64,000 nucleotides of DNA, taken from positions 4,352,501 to 4,416,500 of the forward strand of contig OY756965.1 in assembly GCA_963580455.1 (NCBI GenBank), in the 5' to 3' direction. Origin of the DNA: Euonymus europaeus (Eukaryota > Streptophyta > Magnoliopsida > Celastrales > Celastraceae). A program made the position numbers and the translations under genes. The notes below the pieces were generated by a model. That model was not told the DNA's origin, did not search any database, and saw only the letters and a program-made list of their open reading frames with translations. Within the stretch, counting starts at the first letter, position 1; every line of letters starts with the position of its first letter. This document shows, one piece after another, positions 9,219 to 20,582 of this stretch.

Positions 9219-12200
9219 AACTTCCTCTCAGACTGGCTGATTTTGGGGTCTTGCATCGAAATGAAGCAAGTGGTGCGCTCACTGGACTAACTCGCGTCAG
9301 GAGATTTCAACAGGTATATTAACTGTATGATATGGTCAGTGATTTTAATTTTTTTGGCCTGTGAACCGCTATGATATTCAAGAACATTTTGGTTGAATTT
9401 TGAATTAGCTAAATAGTCATTTGGATGCAACACCTATGCACAGTTTTTTGTTTTTTCCCTGGCTGCTTAAAAATCTTCAGGTGCTGCTTGGTTTGCAGAA
9501 CCTTTTTCTATTTCCTTTTTCTATTTTTGTTTTTATTGAATCAGTTTTCCATTTTATGTTTTCCATGTTTTGGGCTCAAAATGCCCAAAACTTCTATTTG
9601 ATGTTTGGATTTTGACGTGAATAGGCTCAAAACACTCAAATGAATTTTGAAAAGCAATGGAAACCAATCACGTTTTATGTTTTTAAAACTTAAAATAGGA
9701 AATGTCTTTAAAACACTCAAACCAATTGCTTGTGTTCTGACAAGGTTTTGTTGACTTTTTGACACAGGATGATGCTCATATTTTCTGCAGGGAGTCGCAG
9801 GTGAGAATATAACTTATTCATTTTGAAAACTTTAACATCGTTTTCCTCACATAACCTTCCATAACTGATATGTTTCAAATTTCAATCAGATAAAAGATGA
9901 AGTGAGACGTGTCCTCGAATTTATTGATTATGTCTACAAAGTATTTGGTTTCAACTACGAATTGAAGCTATCAACGGTATGATATTTATATCTTATATTA
10001 TTTATTCGTTGACAAGAGTGTTTGCAACTATCATGTAATTTGCTAATGACTAGATTGTGAATTAAATGGATATGTAGGGATAGATATTGAAAAATTTGAT
10101 AGCGTACCTGGAAGTTACTAGTTTGGGGATATAATTGAGGCTGGAGAAACTATTTTAGAGTTTGTTGTGTCATGACTCGTGTCTAGTAAATACATAGTTT
10201 AGGGTCTATGCCACCTGCATTCTCAGCTAATCATTTTATTTTGTTATGAAAATTCAATTTTTATGTTTTTTTTATGATATATTATTTGAATGAGCATAGC
10301 TGCCTAGTTCTTTTTTTCTTTCTTGGCAACAATTATACTAAATGCTACTTTTCATTGATTGTGTAATTCATAAAAGTGGCAGGCACAATATATATATATT
10401 TTAATACCAACGGAGGTAGTCTTTTTTAATTTCAAGTGTGAATTTGAAGTGATTCCACTATGTTTTATTGCTCGGTCGTGGTTTCGCATCTGAACATAGG
10501 TCATCTTCGTTGATGTAAAATATTCTTCTGGAGATGTTTTTGACTGGAATTGCAACAATCTTTAACAGGAATGGGTTCCCTTATCTTTTTTCCCTCACAA
10601 AATTTAAAATATTCACTCTCCCTGCTTGTGATAGAGTTGCAAGGGTGTAACCTTGAGGTCACATGTTCAATTTTTGGAAACAAGCCTCTCCACATATTAT
10701 ATTATGTGGGGTAAGCTATGCGTACATCCTGCTGGTTCGCACCACTGCTAAAGCCTTGCATAAATTCTGAAGTTTTTCTACCTCTTTATTCTACCTGCTT
10801 GTGGTTGATGAATTTTAGTGCCCTCGGTATGGTGAGAAAATACATATATGGAGGGCTGTTGGGCAATAGTCAAGATTTTAAAAATCATTTTCAGGAATCG
10901 AGACACCCTTCTATGAGGCGAGGCGTAAGTCTCATAAAGAACCAACAAAGTAATTCAATACTACAAGTGTATGTCTCTAAAGAATATGAATATCATCAAT
11001 TCAAAATATATTAGAGCCCCAAAAGTTTAATACTTTAATGCAAACCAAAGCAAAAAAAATAAAATTAAAGCACAAACAAATAAACATAAAATTTATGATT
11101 TCTCTCCAAGTCCCCATTTCCATATTAAAAGTCATCCTCGTCCATGCTATCCTCCTCTTCACTTGTTGGGTCCTCTAAAGAGTCATCCGCTAATCGTATG
11201 GGTAGACCATCCAACTCATCCAAATCATCACTACTTGCATATTGGAATTCCTCCTCTTCTTCCTCTTGGATGACTACCCTTTTTTGCCTTTTCATTCCCT
11301 AGATCAATAAACACCAATACATTAACATTAATATAATTTTCTTTTTGGACACTAACCTTTACTCGTCTTTGCCCTTGATTCCATTTGAGTTGAACACGCT
11401 GATGATATATATATAAATATTCATGCATGTGTGATACAATAATGTTAGAGGCCAGAGAAATACCTAGGAGACTTGCCGACATGGGATAAAGCTGAGGCTG
11501 CACTTACAGAAGCACTAAATGAGTTTGGGAAGCTGTGGCAGGTAAATTGTTTTACCATTAACTTCTCTTTGTATGTGTATACTCATAAAAAAGTTAAAAA
11601 ATATCTATTTATTTTAAGTCCTTTTCTGGTATTTTGTTATCTGAGAAGTTTGTTTTTAATTAGGTGCTATGCAGTTTCTTCTCTAAATGTTTATTTAGCT
11701 TGATTCAGATTCCGACATTCAGATGTGCAACTGTTGAAAACTATTCTATTTGCTTATTATTGTGGCACTGAGCTAATGATACGAACATACCACATTGCTT
11801 AATGTGGGAGTTGTGGTTTATTGATAAGGAGGGCAGATACCTTCCTTTATCAGGCAACAAATTTTCTAGGCTTTGGGCTTGTTGGTTACAACCAACCCAT
11901 ATGTGTCCATTGGTTGGGCCTACTGAGTGCGTGTATGCATGCGTGCTTGACTGGATTCCTATCAGCTAACTTATTTGTAGTGTCAAAGGATGAAATTCGG
12001 GGGAGGGGGGACCTTTAGGATTGCTATTTGTTATTGGTGGTCAATGGTGGGTTGGAATAAGTTGGATTGCTGAAGGATATTTTGGGATTTCTTTGGGGAT
12101 CATTTCCAAATCACTAGATGAGCATTTACAAGTTCAGTATTTCAATTGCTAATAAAGAACTGAAAAGGCATCATTTTTGCAGTATCTCTGATAATCTATG

Positions 12201-15200
12201 GCCTTACATGTAAAAAAAAGGATGGTGTTGGTTGGGGAGTATGAAAGGAACAAATAGGCATTTCCAAGTTGATTTCCTGAAAAGAAAAATGCTATAGATG
12301 ACCTTTCCCCCTTATTTCACTTATGCATCTAAGCTTTACTTTTTTAGTAATTTTATTATACAGAATATGTGTGTGTATATAGATGGAATTGTGGATACTG
12401 TTTTTGAACTTCCATTTAGTTTTCCCTGGTTGACCTCTTACATTAAGTTTACCTTGAGCTTATGCTCAGATGGTATTTCTTGAGGGAGCTAAAGCTAATT
12501 AATTTTAAAGCCACGTGCAGGAAATATAGGAGTGCAGGTCTTTTTAGCATATTTTATAATTTGCTGCTTTAGTTCTCTTTCTCTCAAATAAGCTTTTGGC
12601 ATTCTCAATGACTGTAATTGTTTCAGTTCTTAAAGTCAAGATATGTTGATGCAACCCCTCACTTTTACTATCTTGCTTGAAGTATCTGTTTTTACTAGAT
12701 TTCATATGTTCTATCCTTGGATCTTACCAATCCCTTCACAATTATGAATACGGGCCTCTTCCATGAATCAAATGTTTTTTCATAAAAAAGGCAGTTGTCT
12801 TCTTTATACACATAAAATAATATTTCAAAATCAATGGGCTTTGCTGATAGACGTATTCTTTACAGGCATAAGAGAACAGCCCAATACTGAGTCTTAAACT
12901 ATGAGGATGTGATCTGTCACGACTAACATTGTTTGAATTACTTTGATGGTAATGATGTTTGTAATGTATTCACTTTGGATCTTTCAGTTCAAATCAATAG
13001 AAACAAGCATCATTACTACACTATCTCCTCAATTGTGATTTTGCTGGATCCATGTTTTTGTTTCAGTTATATTCTAATTTCTAAGAGCAACCACAATGGT
13101 TGCATTTTGTTGGGCTGACAAATTGTGTGAAAATGTGTGTTTTTGTTGATGTGACTATATTGAGGGACGTGTTTTGTTGATGTGGTTGTATTGAGATATG
13201 TGTTTTGGTTATGTGGATGATGATGTGGCTTGACTTTTTGTAATATAGGTGGGTTTCAGTCTTGATTTTTGTGTAAATTTGATAGGAATAGTATGAAGAA
13301 TTGGAAAGTGTTTGGCTTGACTAAAATTGGGAGGAGAAAATGTTTAGGGATTTATGTTTTGCTGATGTGACTGTATTGGGAAATGTGTTTTGCTGATGTG
13401 GAGATGTGTGTGGTTCGAATTTTGTGTAATAGAAGTGAGATTCAAAATATTGGCCCAGCAAAATGGTACCATTGTGAGTGCTAATTGCAATTCATTTTAT
13501 TTGCTTGCACCATGTTTTTTACAGATGGATGAAGGGGATGGGGCATTTTATGGACCCAAGATTGATATCAGTGTATCTGATGCTTTGAATCGGAAATTTC
13601 AGTGTGCAACGTTACAGGTTGGGTTTTCAGTTTTATACTATATTACTTCTTGCTATTCTGTCCTTGTTGCAGAATCATCACGTAATCTTTGGAAGTCTGG
13701 TTGCAGCTTGATTTCCAGCTTCCCCAGCGTTTTGATCTAGAATACTCAGCTGAAGATGAAGCAAAACGAGAGAGACCTGTTATGATACACAGAGCCATCC
13801 TAGGGTCTGTTGAGCGTATGTTAGCTATACTGTTGGAGCATTACAAGGGGAAATGGCCCTTTTGGCTTAGCCCTCGTCAGGCAATTGTTTGTCCAGTATC
13901 TGAGAAATCTCAATCATATGCCCTGCAGGTACATTAGCTGTTTCAAACTATTGATTTGAATACTTAACATCTTATGAACATATTATTGTTTGAAAAATAC
14001 ACATTTTTAACATTTTGCTTACTTAAAATGTGGAATATTGTATCATGTCGAGACATCCTTGGATTGGGAACTCTGACGTGCTTCATTCCAAATCAATTTC
14101 CATATGGTTCTGGAGTGTCGGTCTTGTGATGGTAGCCATTATTATCTCATAAAAGGATGAGTACTATAAAAGATGAGTAAACATTTATATAGGTTCTATT
14201 GCTTGCAGAAAGTAAATGAGATGGAAATGGGTTTTCCATCTTGTCCGAAATAGTCTTTCTGTGAACATGAAAGTCGTGCCTTGGCTATGTGAATCATTTG
14301 TTGTGTTTTTTGTTTTTGTTTTTTTGTTCAATTTTTTTATCCATTAGCATACGATAAATCATTTGCATTCAGCCGAGAAATTGTAGCCAAAATAAATAAC
14401 AAATTTGCAATCCAATTTCTTTTTTGTAAATTAATCACACTCTGGAATAATCTGCAGCTTTAAATATATGTGAGTTGATCACTTCTGAGCTTGTTTTTTC
14501 TATTTTGCCTATGGAAGGTAGGAATGATATGGTGTAATTATTATTTGTAGTTAAAGGCCAGCCATTATCCTGAAATGGAAGGGACACAAACTGATACTTT
14601 CTTGTATATTTTTAGGTAAAAGATCAGATTTATGAAGCTGGTTTTCATGTTGATACTGACACCACAGATAGAAAGATCCAGAAAAAGGTTTGTTGTTATT
14701 CCAACCTTCAACATGGAGTTTATTCGTGAGCTGGCTCAGTTTAATAATGGTTGAGCTAATTATTGAGTTTTATTTCTTGTTGCACAATTACAAAAAGTCT
14801 GTATAAAACTGGTATAAGCAGTTATTGGTGCTTTGGATCCTAGAATTGTCTGCTTAAAGAAACTTTCTTTGATTCATTGCATCATAAAGACACCAACAAA
14901 ACTTCTATTTTACTGTTATTTAGAAAGTCAGTTGATTGTTGCAAAAGTACAAGTCACTAGAAATATGTCAGCTTTAATTGGATGAATAATGCGAAATTCG
15001 ATAGAACCACTTTCCTTAAATGTGTGTTTGATGGCTTAAAAGTTAAAAGTTAAAATTAGACATAGGTTGCATATTGCAATCCGTACAAACGAAACATCTC
15101 TTAAAATGTTATTTCTGCCATACCTGTATGGCAGAAAAGTTTGTTGGTGTTTATTATTAAAGAAAATTGGCATAGGCATCTACTTTGATGTAATATCTAA

Positions 15201-16463
15201 TAGTTTCAATTGCGGACGACCTCCTTCACACCAGTTAGGTAGGGTGGCTTTTATCTTTCATATTTTCTTCCAATGGAAAAGGAATGACAGGGTTTTCGTC
15301 TAAATTGCATTGGTCACTTAACCTAGTGTATAAGCATTGATTCTGGACTGTAGTCATAGCTGACAGTGGACAGCCCAAAGGCATGAATATTGTGGGGCTA
15401 GATTGAATTAGGTTGTTTCGCTAAGCCTCAAATGCTGTCAAGGTAATAGGGGGAGAAGTGTTTGATCGTTTTTCAGATCTTTGTAATGAAGGATTAGCAT
15501 TTGCTTTTTTGTCCTCATTTCTCTTTTCCACGTGACTTTTGCCTTATTTCTGTACTACTTTATTTGAATTTTGCTTTATTTCACTGCTATTTCATTTATG
15601 TTAAATCTGGTACGATGCTGATCAGTCATTTATAATGTTGGCTACCTGCAGGTTCGTGAAGCACAATTGGCACAATACAACTACATATTGGTGGTTGGAG
15701 AAGAGGAAGCAAAAACTGGACAGGTTTTACTTCATACTTTAACGATTGAATTTTCTATTCGTTGGTTTATGACAACTCTTGACCTGAAATTAGAAGATAA
15801 AGAGTAGCTTCTTGAGCTGTTTTGTGGTAAATGGGATGATAGCAGGTTAGATTTTTTTTCACTCTCGTTGAACATAATCTTAACACTGACGTGGCATATA
15901 GTTTCCAACTATTTAGCAAGCCATGATTTCCTTTGGCAATATGGGGGTTTATTATCAGATTCATATGAAATCAAGAAAGTCGGGAGTTTTAACATCAATA
16001 GATTTGATCATGCAAAATCTTCTCTCTTTTAATATCTTGGGCACTTACAAATTCATCGTTTCTTCATGTCTTCAACATGATTATTTATGTGAACAGTGCA
16101 GCTGTAGTTCTTCGTGTACTTAAAGTTTTAAGGACTTGCTGTCTGCAAACCAAAGAGTTTTTTTTTGTTAGAAAATCTCTTCAATTAGCATTATTCTGGG
16201 TGCAACCATATAAGAATGCAATTATGAATTATTTTCCTTGGATGAGCACTCATTTTAAATAATTGATATTTTATTTGCTGTATCAAATTAAAATGATTTT
16301 CACCTGATTGCAAATTTTCAGTTTTCTATTGATCCTTGACATATTGCCATGTCCCTGTCCTCTCCAGGTGAGCGTGCGGGTAAGAGATAAGGCTGATCAT
16401 TCAGTCATGAGCATTGAGAGCCTGCTCCAACACTTCAAGGATGAAGTTGCAGCATATCACTAG
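9219..16463 (+). CDS. threonyl-tRNA synthetase, 3' part (nine exons)
   Basis: Exons by homology and GT-AG borders: 9219-9313, 9768-9800, 9890-9976, 11449-11541, 13525-13617, 13707-13928, 14616-14687, 15652-15723 and 16368-16463 (stop TAG). Joined, they keep one open frame. The enzyme charges tRNA-Thr with threonine. Class II motif 2 ([19 protein letters not shown]) is in exon 1, the zinc-ligand His in DDAHIF in exon 2, and motif 3 with the second His and the ATP-binding Arg ([13 protein letters not shown]) in exon 6. From [19 protein letters not shown] onward lies the anticodon-binding domain, ending [11 protein letters not shown] and a short tail. It resembles the plant enzyme shared by mitochondria and cytosol. 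The N-terminal TGS and editing domains and motif 1 are absent: no exon for them is visible before 9219, where a Copia/hAT cluster lies. Either the 5' exons are left of the window beyond a very large intron, or the gene is beheaded. No stop or frameshift is seen in the visible exons. Confidence 0.88.
10625..10740 (+). mobile_element. Au-like SINE fragment in synthetase intron
   Basis: The words CCTTGAGGTCACATGTTCAA, TTGGAAACAAGCCTCTCCAC and GGGGTAAGCTATGCGTACAT follow the layout of the widespread plant Au SINE. In that family a tRNA-like B box is followed by TTGGAAACAGCCTCT and GGGTAAGGCTGCGTACA. The copy is degenerate, its B box is mutated, and its 5' end is unclear. It lies in the 9977-11448 intron of the synthetase gene. 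Confidence 0.6.
10873..11330 (-). mobile_element. possible hAT relic with acidic C-terminal exon
   Basis: The left edge CAAGATTTTAAAAATC resembles the hAT terminus at 1324 and is followed by tgaggcgaggcg words like those of the left-edge hAT. On the minus strand 11295-11128 encodes [10 protein letters not shown], then a run of acidic residues ending [11 protein letters not shown] and a stop. This is similar in character to the acidic tail of the hAT transposase at 1598. The rest of the element is missing. The identification is tentative, and the acidic exon could belong to something else. Confidence 0.35.
11542..13084. other. long synthetase intron, AT-rich, no gene seen
   Basis: This is the intron between the exon ending LNEFGKLWQ and the exon beginning [10 protein letters not shown], up to the MITE at 13085. 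Short open frames occur but none resembles a protein. Nothing else is recognised. Confidence 0.6.
13085..13481. mobile_element. PIF/Harbinger-type MITE in synthetase intron, TSD TAA
   Basis: The 397-bp segment starts GAGCAACCACAATGG and ends CCATTGTGAGTGC, so the ends are inverted. The matching extends inward to about 35 bp (TTGTTGGGCTGAC against the reverse of TTGGCCCAGCAAAA). It is flanked on both sides by TAA (13082-13084 and 13482-13484), the 3-bp target typical of PIF/Harbinger elements. The interior repeats TTTTGTTGATGTG or TTTTGCTGATGTG several times. It has no coding capacity. It ends 43 bp before the next exon, close to the splice acceptor. Confidence 0.8.
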
Positions 16464-16980
16464 GGCCATCTGGGACAATTGACTCCGCCTGGATGTGAAA
16501 AACCTAAGCATTTTGATTAAATACTACATATACAACTGTACCATTGTATTATCACTAACATCTCTGCGGTGATGATTGATCCACAGAGTTTCCAATCCGA
16601 AGGATATGCTTCTGGTGTTGTAGCATTTTTCTCTCTAAATTCTGTATTGGAATTTCTGGTATTCTTCCTTTCATGATGCCAACATGCCATTTTGTTTTAT
16701 TTTTTGTCGAGTCTCTTAATTTCATTTCTCCTGTCAATCAGGATTGCTAGTTTGTGAGATCTAGGCATGGCAGCTCCTATTGCAAAATTGTTGTTATGTT
16801 GTGCTAAGATCAAAGGAGATAAGGATGGAGTGGATGTGATGAAGAAACTATCCCTAAATATGTATATTATTATTGAGAAGTGTACTTGTCAAGAATATAT
16901 AAATAGAATACACTTGTAATGTAACTTAAGTAAAATAGAAAAGGGGAATGAATATTTTATTGAAATAATAAAAATTAAAA
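16464..16980 (+). other. 3' flank of synthetase gene, probable 3' UTR
   Basis: AT-rich sequence follows the TAG at 16461. Possible polyadenylation words (aataaaa, AATGTA) occur near 16920-16975. I see no further exon. Confidence 0.5.
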
Positions 16981-16989
16981 TCTTGACTA

Positions 16990-17300
16990 ATTTTTTAGAT
17001 GATCGAGACATTAGTAAAAGTATAGCTAGTAAGATTAAAAATTGATGGATGAGGGCATCTAGCTTTTATGAGATCGAGTGGTTTCTATAAGATTGAAGGT
17101 AAAATTCTACGACCTGCGAGGATCTACAGTTTGAGTGTGGGGTTACTATGAGAATATATTCCAAAAATGCGTGTAGATATGAGTAACACTATTAAAGAAC
17201 AGTCGTCGAGAAAATTATTTAAGATGATATGAATGTGTACAATGTAAAGATAGTAGTGTGACGATGATCACAATAAAGAGAAGTGAAGAATAAGATTTGA
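16990..17300 (+). pseudogene. LINE reverse-transcriptase 3' relic
   Basis: Across frame changes the plus strand gives DDRDISKSIASKIKN-WMRAS, then KFYDLRG and VWGYYENIFQKC, then YECVQCKD. These align in order with the conserved C-terminal part of plant LINE ORF2 proteins (xxRIKxGWMKWRxAS, GKFYRTAIRPAMLYGxECW, WYGHVQRRP). Several stops are present. I recognise it by the order of short motifs only. Confidence 0.5.
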
Positions 17301-17718
17301 AAAAACATTTCACGCACTAGTAAAATAAGAGTTGATGAAAGTATGATCATGGATATAAATGAGTGATAAAAATGAATATACATAGTGGATTCTCATTAAT
17401 TTTCTCGTACTCATGTAGTCGATCCCAAGCTTATGGGATAAAAGCTCGATATGTTTATTTTGTGGAATGCAGTGTCAGAGATGATCTATACTGTATGACG
17501 TAATGATCCAGAATTTTTATATTTTTTCATGTTCAATTTGATTTTTTATTTGGAAAAAAAACCATTACACTTTCCAATCTCATTAAAACACATTTATGAT
17601 TTTCTTATTTTTCTTTTTTTTAAACTATAACTTAACTACAGTGGGACCTACTAATAGGGTTAGTGTGCAAAGCTAGTGAAACCCATATCATATACGGAGC
17701 ATTATATATATACAAGAA

Positions 17719-18617
17719 GGCTCTCATACGAACGCCCGTTTTTTCCTTTTTTAACGGGCTTTTGTTTTAAACCATCGGATCTATTGGATGGTCAGATCTG
17801 AAGCTTAAGATATCACTCATTTCTTCTCTCTCTTCAACGCCCAAACCCGATCTCACGTATGAAGATCTCTTCGCCCTAATTTCTTCTCTCTGGACTCCCA
17901 CACATCTTCCCTTCCACTCTTGTCAAAATACTAAACATTTCTCCAACGCTCTTCTCTCAAACTTCAATTCAGGAATCGTCGAGATAGGTTGTCGTCGTTT
18001 CTCTTCTCCCCAGTTACAGAGTCGTCAAGATTGCTATTATCATGTCGAAGTCTGCAGATTGGCTCAAGATCTAGGGTAAAGATGCTGAGTCGTGAAGGGT
18101 TTTGTACCCCCTTGCCAAAGCCTGCATATTTGCTCAAGATCTAGGGTTCTTCTTGAATTGGGTTTGCTATTATCATGTCTGAGTTTTCCCCAACTATTTA
18201 TGGGACATATGTATAATTTATTAATTTCTGTTGGTTCCTCATTGTACTGGTGAAGGCGAGTGAATATTATGATGCTAGTGTTGTGTATTTGGAGTCAGAT
18301 TGTGTTGGTGTTATGCTGCTCCCATATGCAGTTGGTAGATTAAGCAACAAATTTTGTTATAGTAATGAAATTGAGAACAAAACTGCCAAATCAAGTGAAT
18401 ACAAAGTGCGGATGTGGCAGGAGGAGGGCTGCAGGAGAAGAAGAATCGGAATCGAAGGTGAGAGGAGAAGAATCGGAGAAGAATGGTGCGGACAAGAGTG
18501 GGTCGATGCAAGTAAATGGATATTTTTGTGGAGTTTAATCTGGTCCATCCATAAGATCCAACGGACTACGTTAGAAGACCGTAAATTTAATAAAACACGG
18601 ACGTCCGCATAAGATCC
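17719..18617. mobile_element. Mutator-like/long-TIR non-autonomous element
   Basis: The left end GGCTCTCATACGAACGCCCG matches the reverse complement of the right end (GGATCTTATGCGGACGTCCG). Both are followed by similar CCATCGGATCTATTGGATGG / CCGTTGGATCTTATGGATGG stretches, giving inverted arms of roughly 90 bp. The 27-bp segment cataagatccaacggactac... occurs twice at the right (18551 and 18608), so that end is rearranged. No clean duplication of the target is visible. The interior holds CT-rich sequence resembling a plant 5' UTR and two copies of TTGCTATTATCATGTC, suggesting captured gene sequence. No transposase is present. Confidence 0.55.
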
Positions 18618-19005
18618 AACGGACTACGTTAGAACCATGCCTTGGAAATCGCCACCTCATAATGTTCACATCATCAAAATCGTTACACGTTAGCTCTGAT
18701 CATTGATAAATTGGACCAAATTAATCAATTGTTTAAATTGAAACATTGAGTGATGAAAATTGAAATTTTTTAGGTGAGTGACCTAATTGTAAATAGCTTC
18801 ATCTATCAGTGATCAATTTGTACTTTTTGTTCGTTAAAGCACAACTTCAAAAATTGTGGCGCCTAATTAGGACAAATTAAGAAAAATACTTGGTCTAATA
18901 TCTATACCAATTAAGGCTATAAAATGAACACAATATTTAAAATGAGTAAAAGTCAATCAATTATTATGTTACCTTAATAAGTATTATTTTCAGAAAAATG
19001 ATATA
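18618..19005. other. AT-rich intergenic, nothing recognised
   Basis: There is no open frame of note, no repeat and no inverted pair beyond short AT-rich matches. Confidence 0.5.
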
Positions 19006-20528
19006 GATCCCATGGCTAAAGGTCCCATGGTATCCCATTTCATATGTGGCATGCTGACTGGACAATATGATTTGACAAATTTGAATCTATGAGACACATA
19101 TACATATTAACCTAGAAAATTTTGAATTTTGAGAGAGGTGTGGCAACCAAAGTAACATTCTCTCACCTGAACTTTCATTTTTTTTCAAAAAAATAGAATT
19201 TCAAAATGATTTATCTCCTAAAATACATGTTAGATTTCCGAAAAAATTATATATTCGGAATCAGTGTGTGAAACTCTTTCTAACAATATCCATTGTCGAT
19301 ATATTTTATCAGCTCAAGCGTTATTCCATTGTTTTGCTACAATGATATTGACTAACACATAAAACACTGAAATAAAATATAAACAAGGGAATAACACACG
19401 CAATGGAATAACATATAAAATACAATGGAATAGCATACACACAATGAAATAATAAGTAAAACACAATAGAAAAATACGAAAAACACAATGGAATAACATA
19501 TAAAACACAATGGAATAATACGCAAAACACAATGGAATAACATACACACAATGAAATAACATACACGTAATGAAATAACAAATAAAACACAATGAAATAA
19601 TACGAAAAACACAATGAAATAACATACCCATAATTGAATAGCATACACACAATGGAATAACATATAAAACACAATGGAATAATATGCAAAACACAATGAA
19701 ATAACATAGCTACAATGGAATAACATACACGCAATGAAATAACATATCAACATACCCACAATAAAAACAATGAAATTTATTGTGTTTTATAAAATTATGA
19801 TATCTGAGGTTATTTATTCCATTATTTTTGAAACGAATTTTGGATTACAATGAATTATGGATATAAATAAATTCTGAATTACAATGGAATAATACACAAC
19901 ACAATGAAATAAACGTACACCATGAACCCAGTTGTCTCAAATCAATACATATTTCAGGTTTACAATGGAATAACACACAACACATTCAAATAAACATACA
20001 GCAACCCGTTTGTCTCAAATCAATACATTTCTTTGAACCAATACATACAAAAACCTCCATTTGACAGAAGTTTGAATATCAGTGGAATACAAATGAAGAA
20101 TGAAGATGAAAAAATACAAAAATGAAGGCATAACCAGGTCAAAAATTTCTCGGTGGTGTTTTGGCCAAAACTTTGATGGATCAGGTGCTCTTCTATTCCG
20201 AGAACACGTATGTGGTGATAGATGACATCTTCGTTCTTGTTGATTTTCCAACCGCTACAATGGTTTTAAGGACCGATCTTTGATTGGGCTTTGGTCTACC
20301 GGAAGTGGCGATTCTTTTGAGACTAGCGGCGGCCGGAACGCTGGTCGGACGACGAAGATGCCGTTAAAGTGGAGAGAGAAACGATGTGTGAGAGAGAGAA
20401 AAATGTGTGTGAGAGAGAGTATGTGAGAATGTGAGAGAGAAAGTGTATATGTGTGTACAATCCCAATCGGCTTGCCACATCAGCTTGCCACATCAGAATG
20501 GGATACATGGGATTTTAAGCCCTGAGAT
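19006..20528. mobile_element. long-TIR element carrying a minisatellite
   Basis: The left end GATCCCATGGCTAAAGGTCC and the reverse of the right end (ATCTCAGGGCTTAAAATCCC) match. Both continue with CATG-TATCCCATT and a TGTGGCA-GCTGA block, about 55 bp per arm. The interior holds a block shared with the 26940 region (ATACATGTTAGATTT, then ATTGTCGAT) and a large minisatellite. At the right end is a short CT/GA-rich part like a 5' UTR (20330-20460, minus strand). No transposase frame is present. I place it tentatively with Mutator-like non-autonomous elements. No clear 9-bp duplication was found. Confidence 0.55.
19322..19765. repeat. 19-24 bp minisatellite, ACAATGGAATAACATA unit
   Basis: About twenty units of the type acaatggaataacata plus 3-8 variable bases (taaaac, cac, cgcaaaac) stand head to tail. 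Because unit length varies, all three minus-strand frames stay open and read as repetitive FHCVLYVIPLC-type peptides. These are artefacts of periodicity and not a gene. Isolated unit copies continue to about 20000. Confidence 0.9.
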
Positions 20529-20565
20529 ATAAAACGCTGCTGTTATTTTCAAGTATGACACAACA

Positions 20566-20582
20566 TGGGACCGAGGGAGTAC
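20566..20582. mobile_element. possible Stowaway MITE end
   Basis: GGGACCGAGGGAGTA is one base from the right terminus of Stowaway MITEs (GGGACGGAGGGAG followed by TA). The left end was not found nearby; the element at 19006-20528 may have separated or replaced it. This is evidence from one end only. Confidence 0.35.

Noticed and set aside
10873..10990. Possible CRISPR-like or regularly spaced repeats
   Set aside because: The gaggcg words are irregular and belong to transposon end sequence; this is plant nuclear DNA.
18250..18612. Plus-strand frame of 120 codons
   Set aside because: It lies inside a long-inverted-repeat element and extends into its terminal repeat; no family resemblance.
19314..19759. 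Three overlapping minus-strand frames of 126-137 codons rich in Cys, Phe and Tyr
   Set aside because: They are all frames of the same 19-24 bp minisatellite; periodicity without stops explains them.
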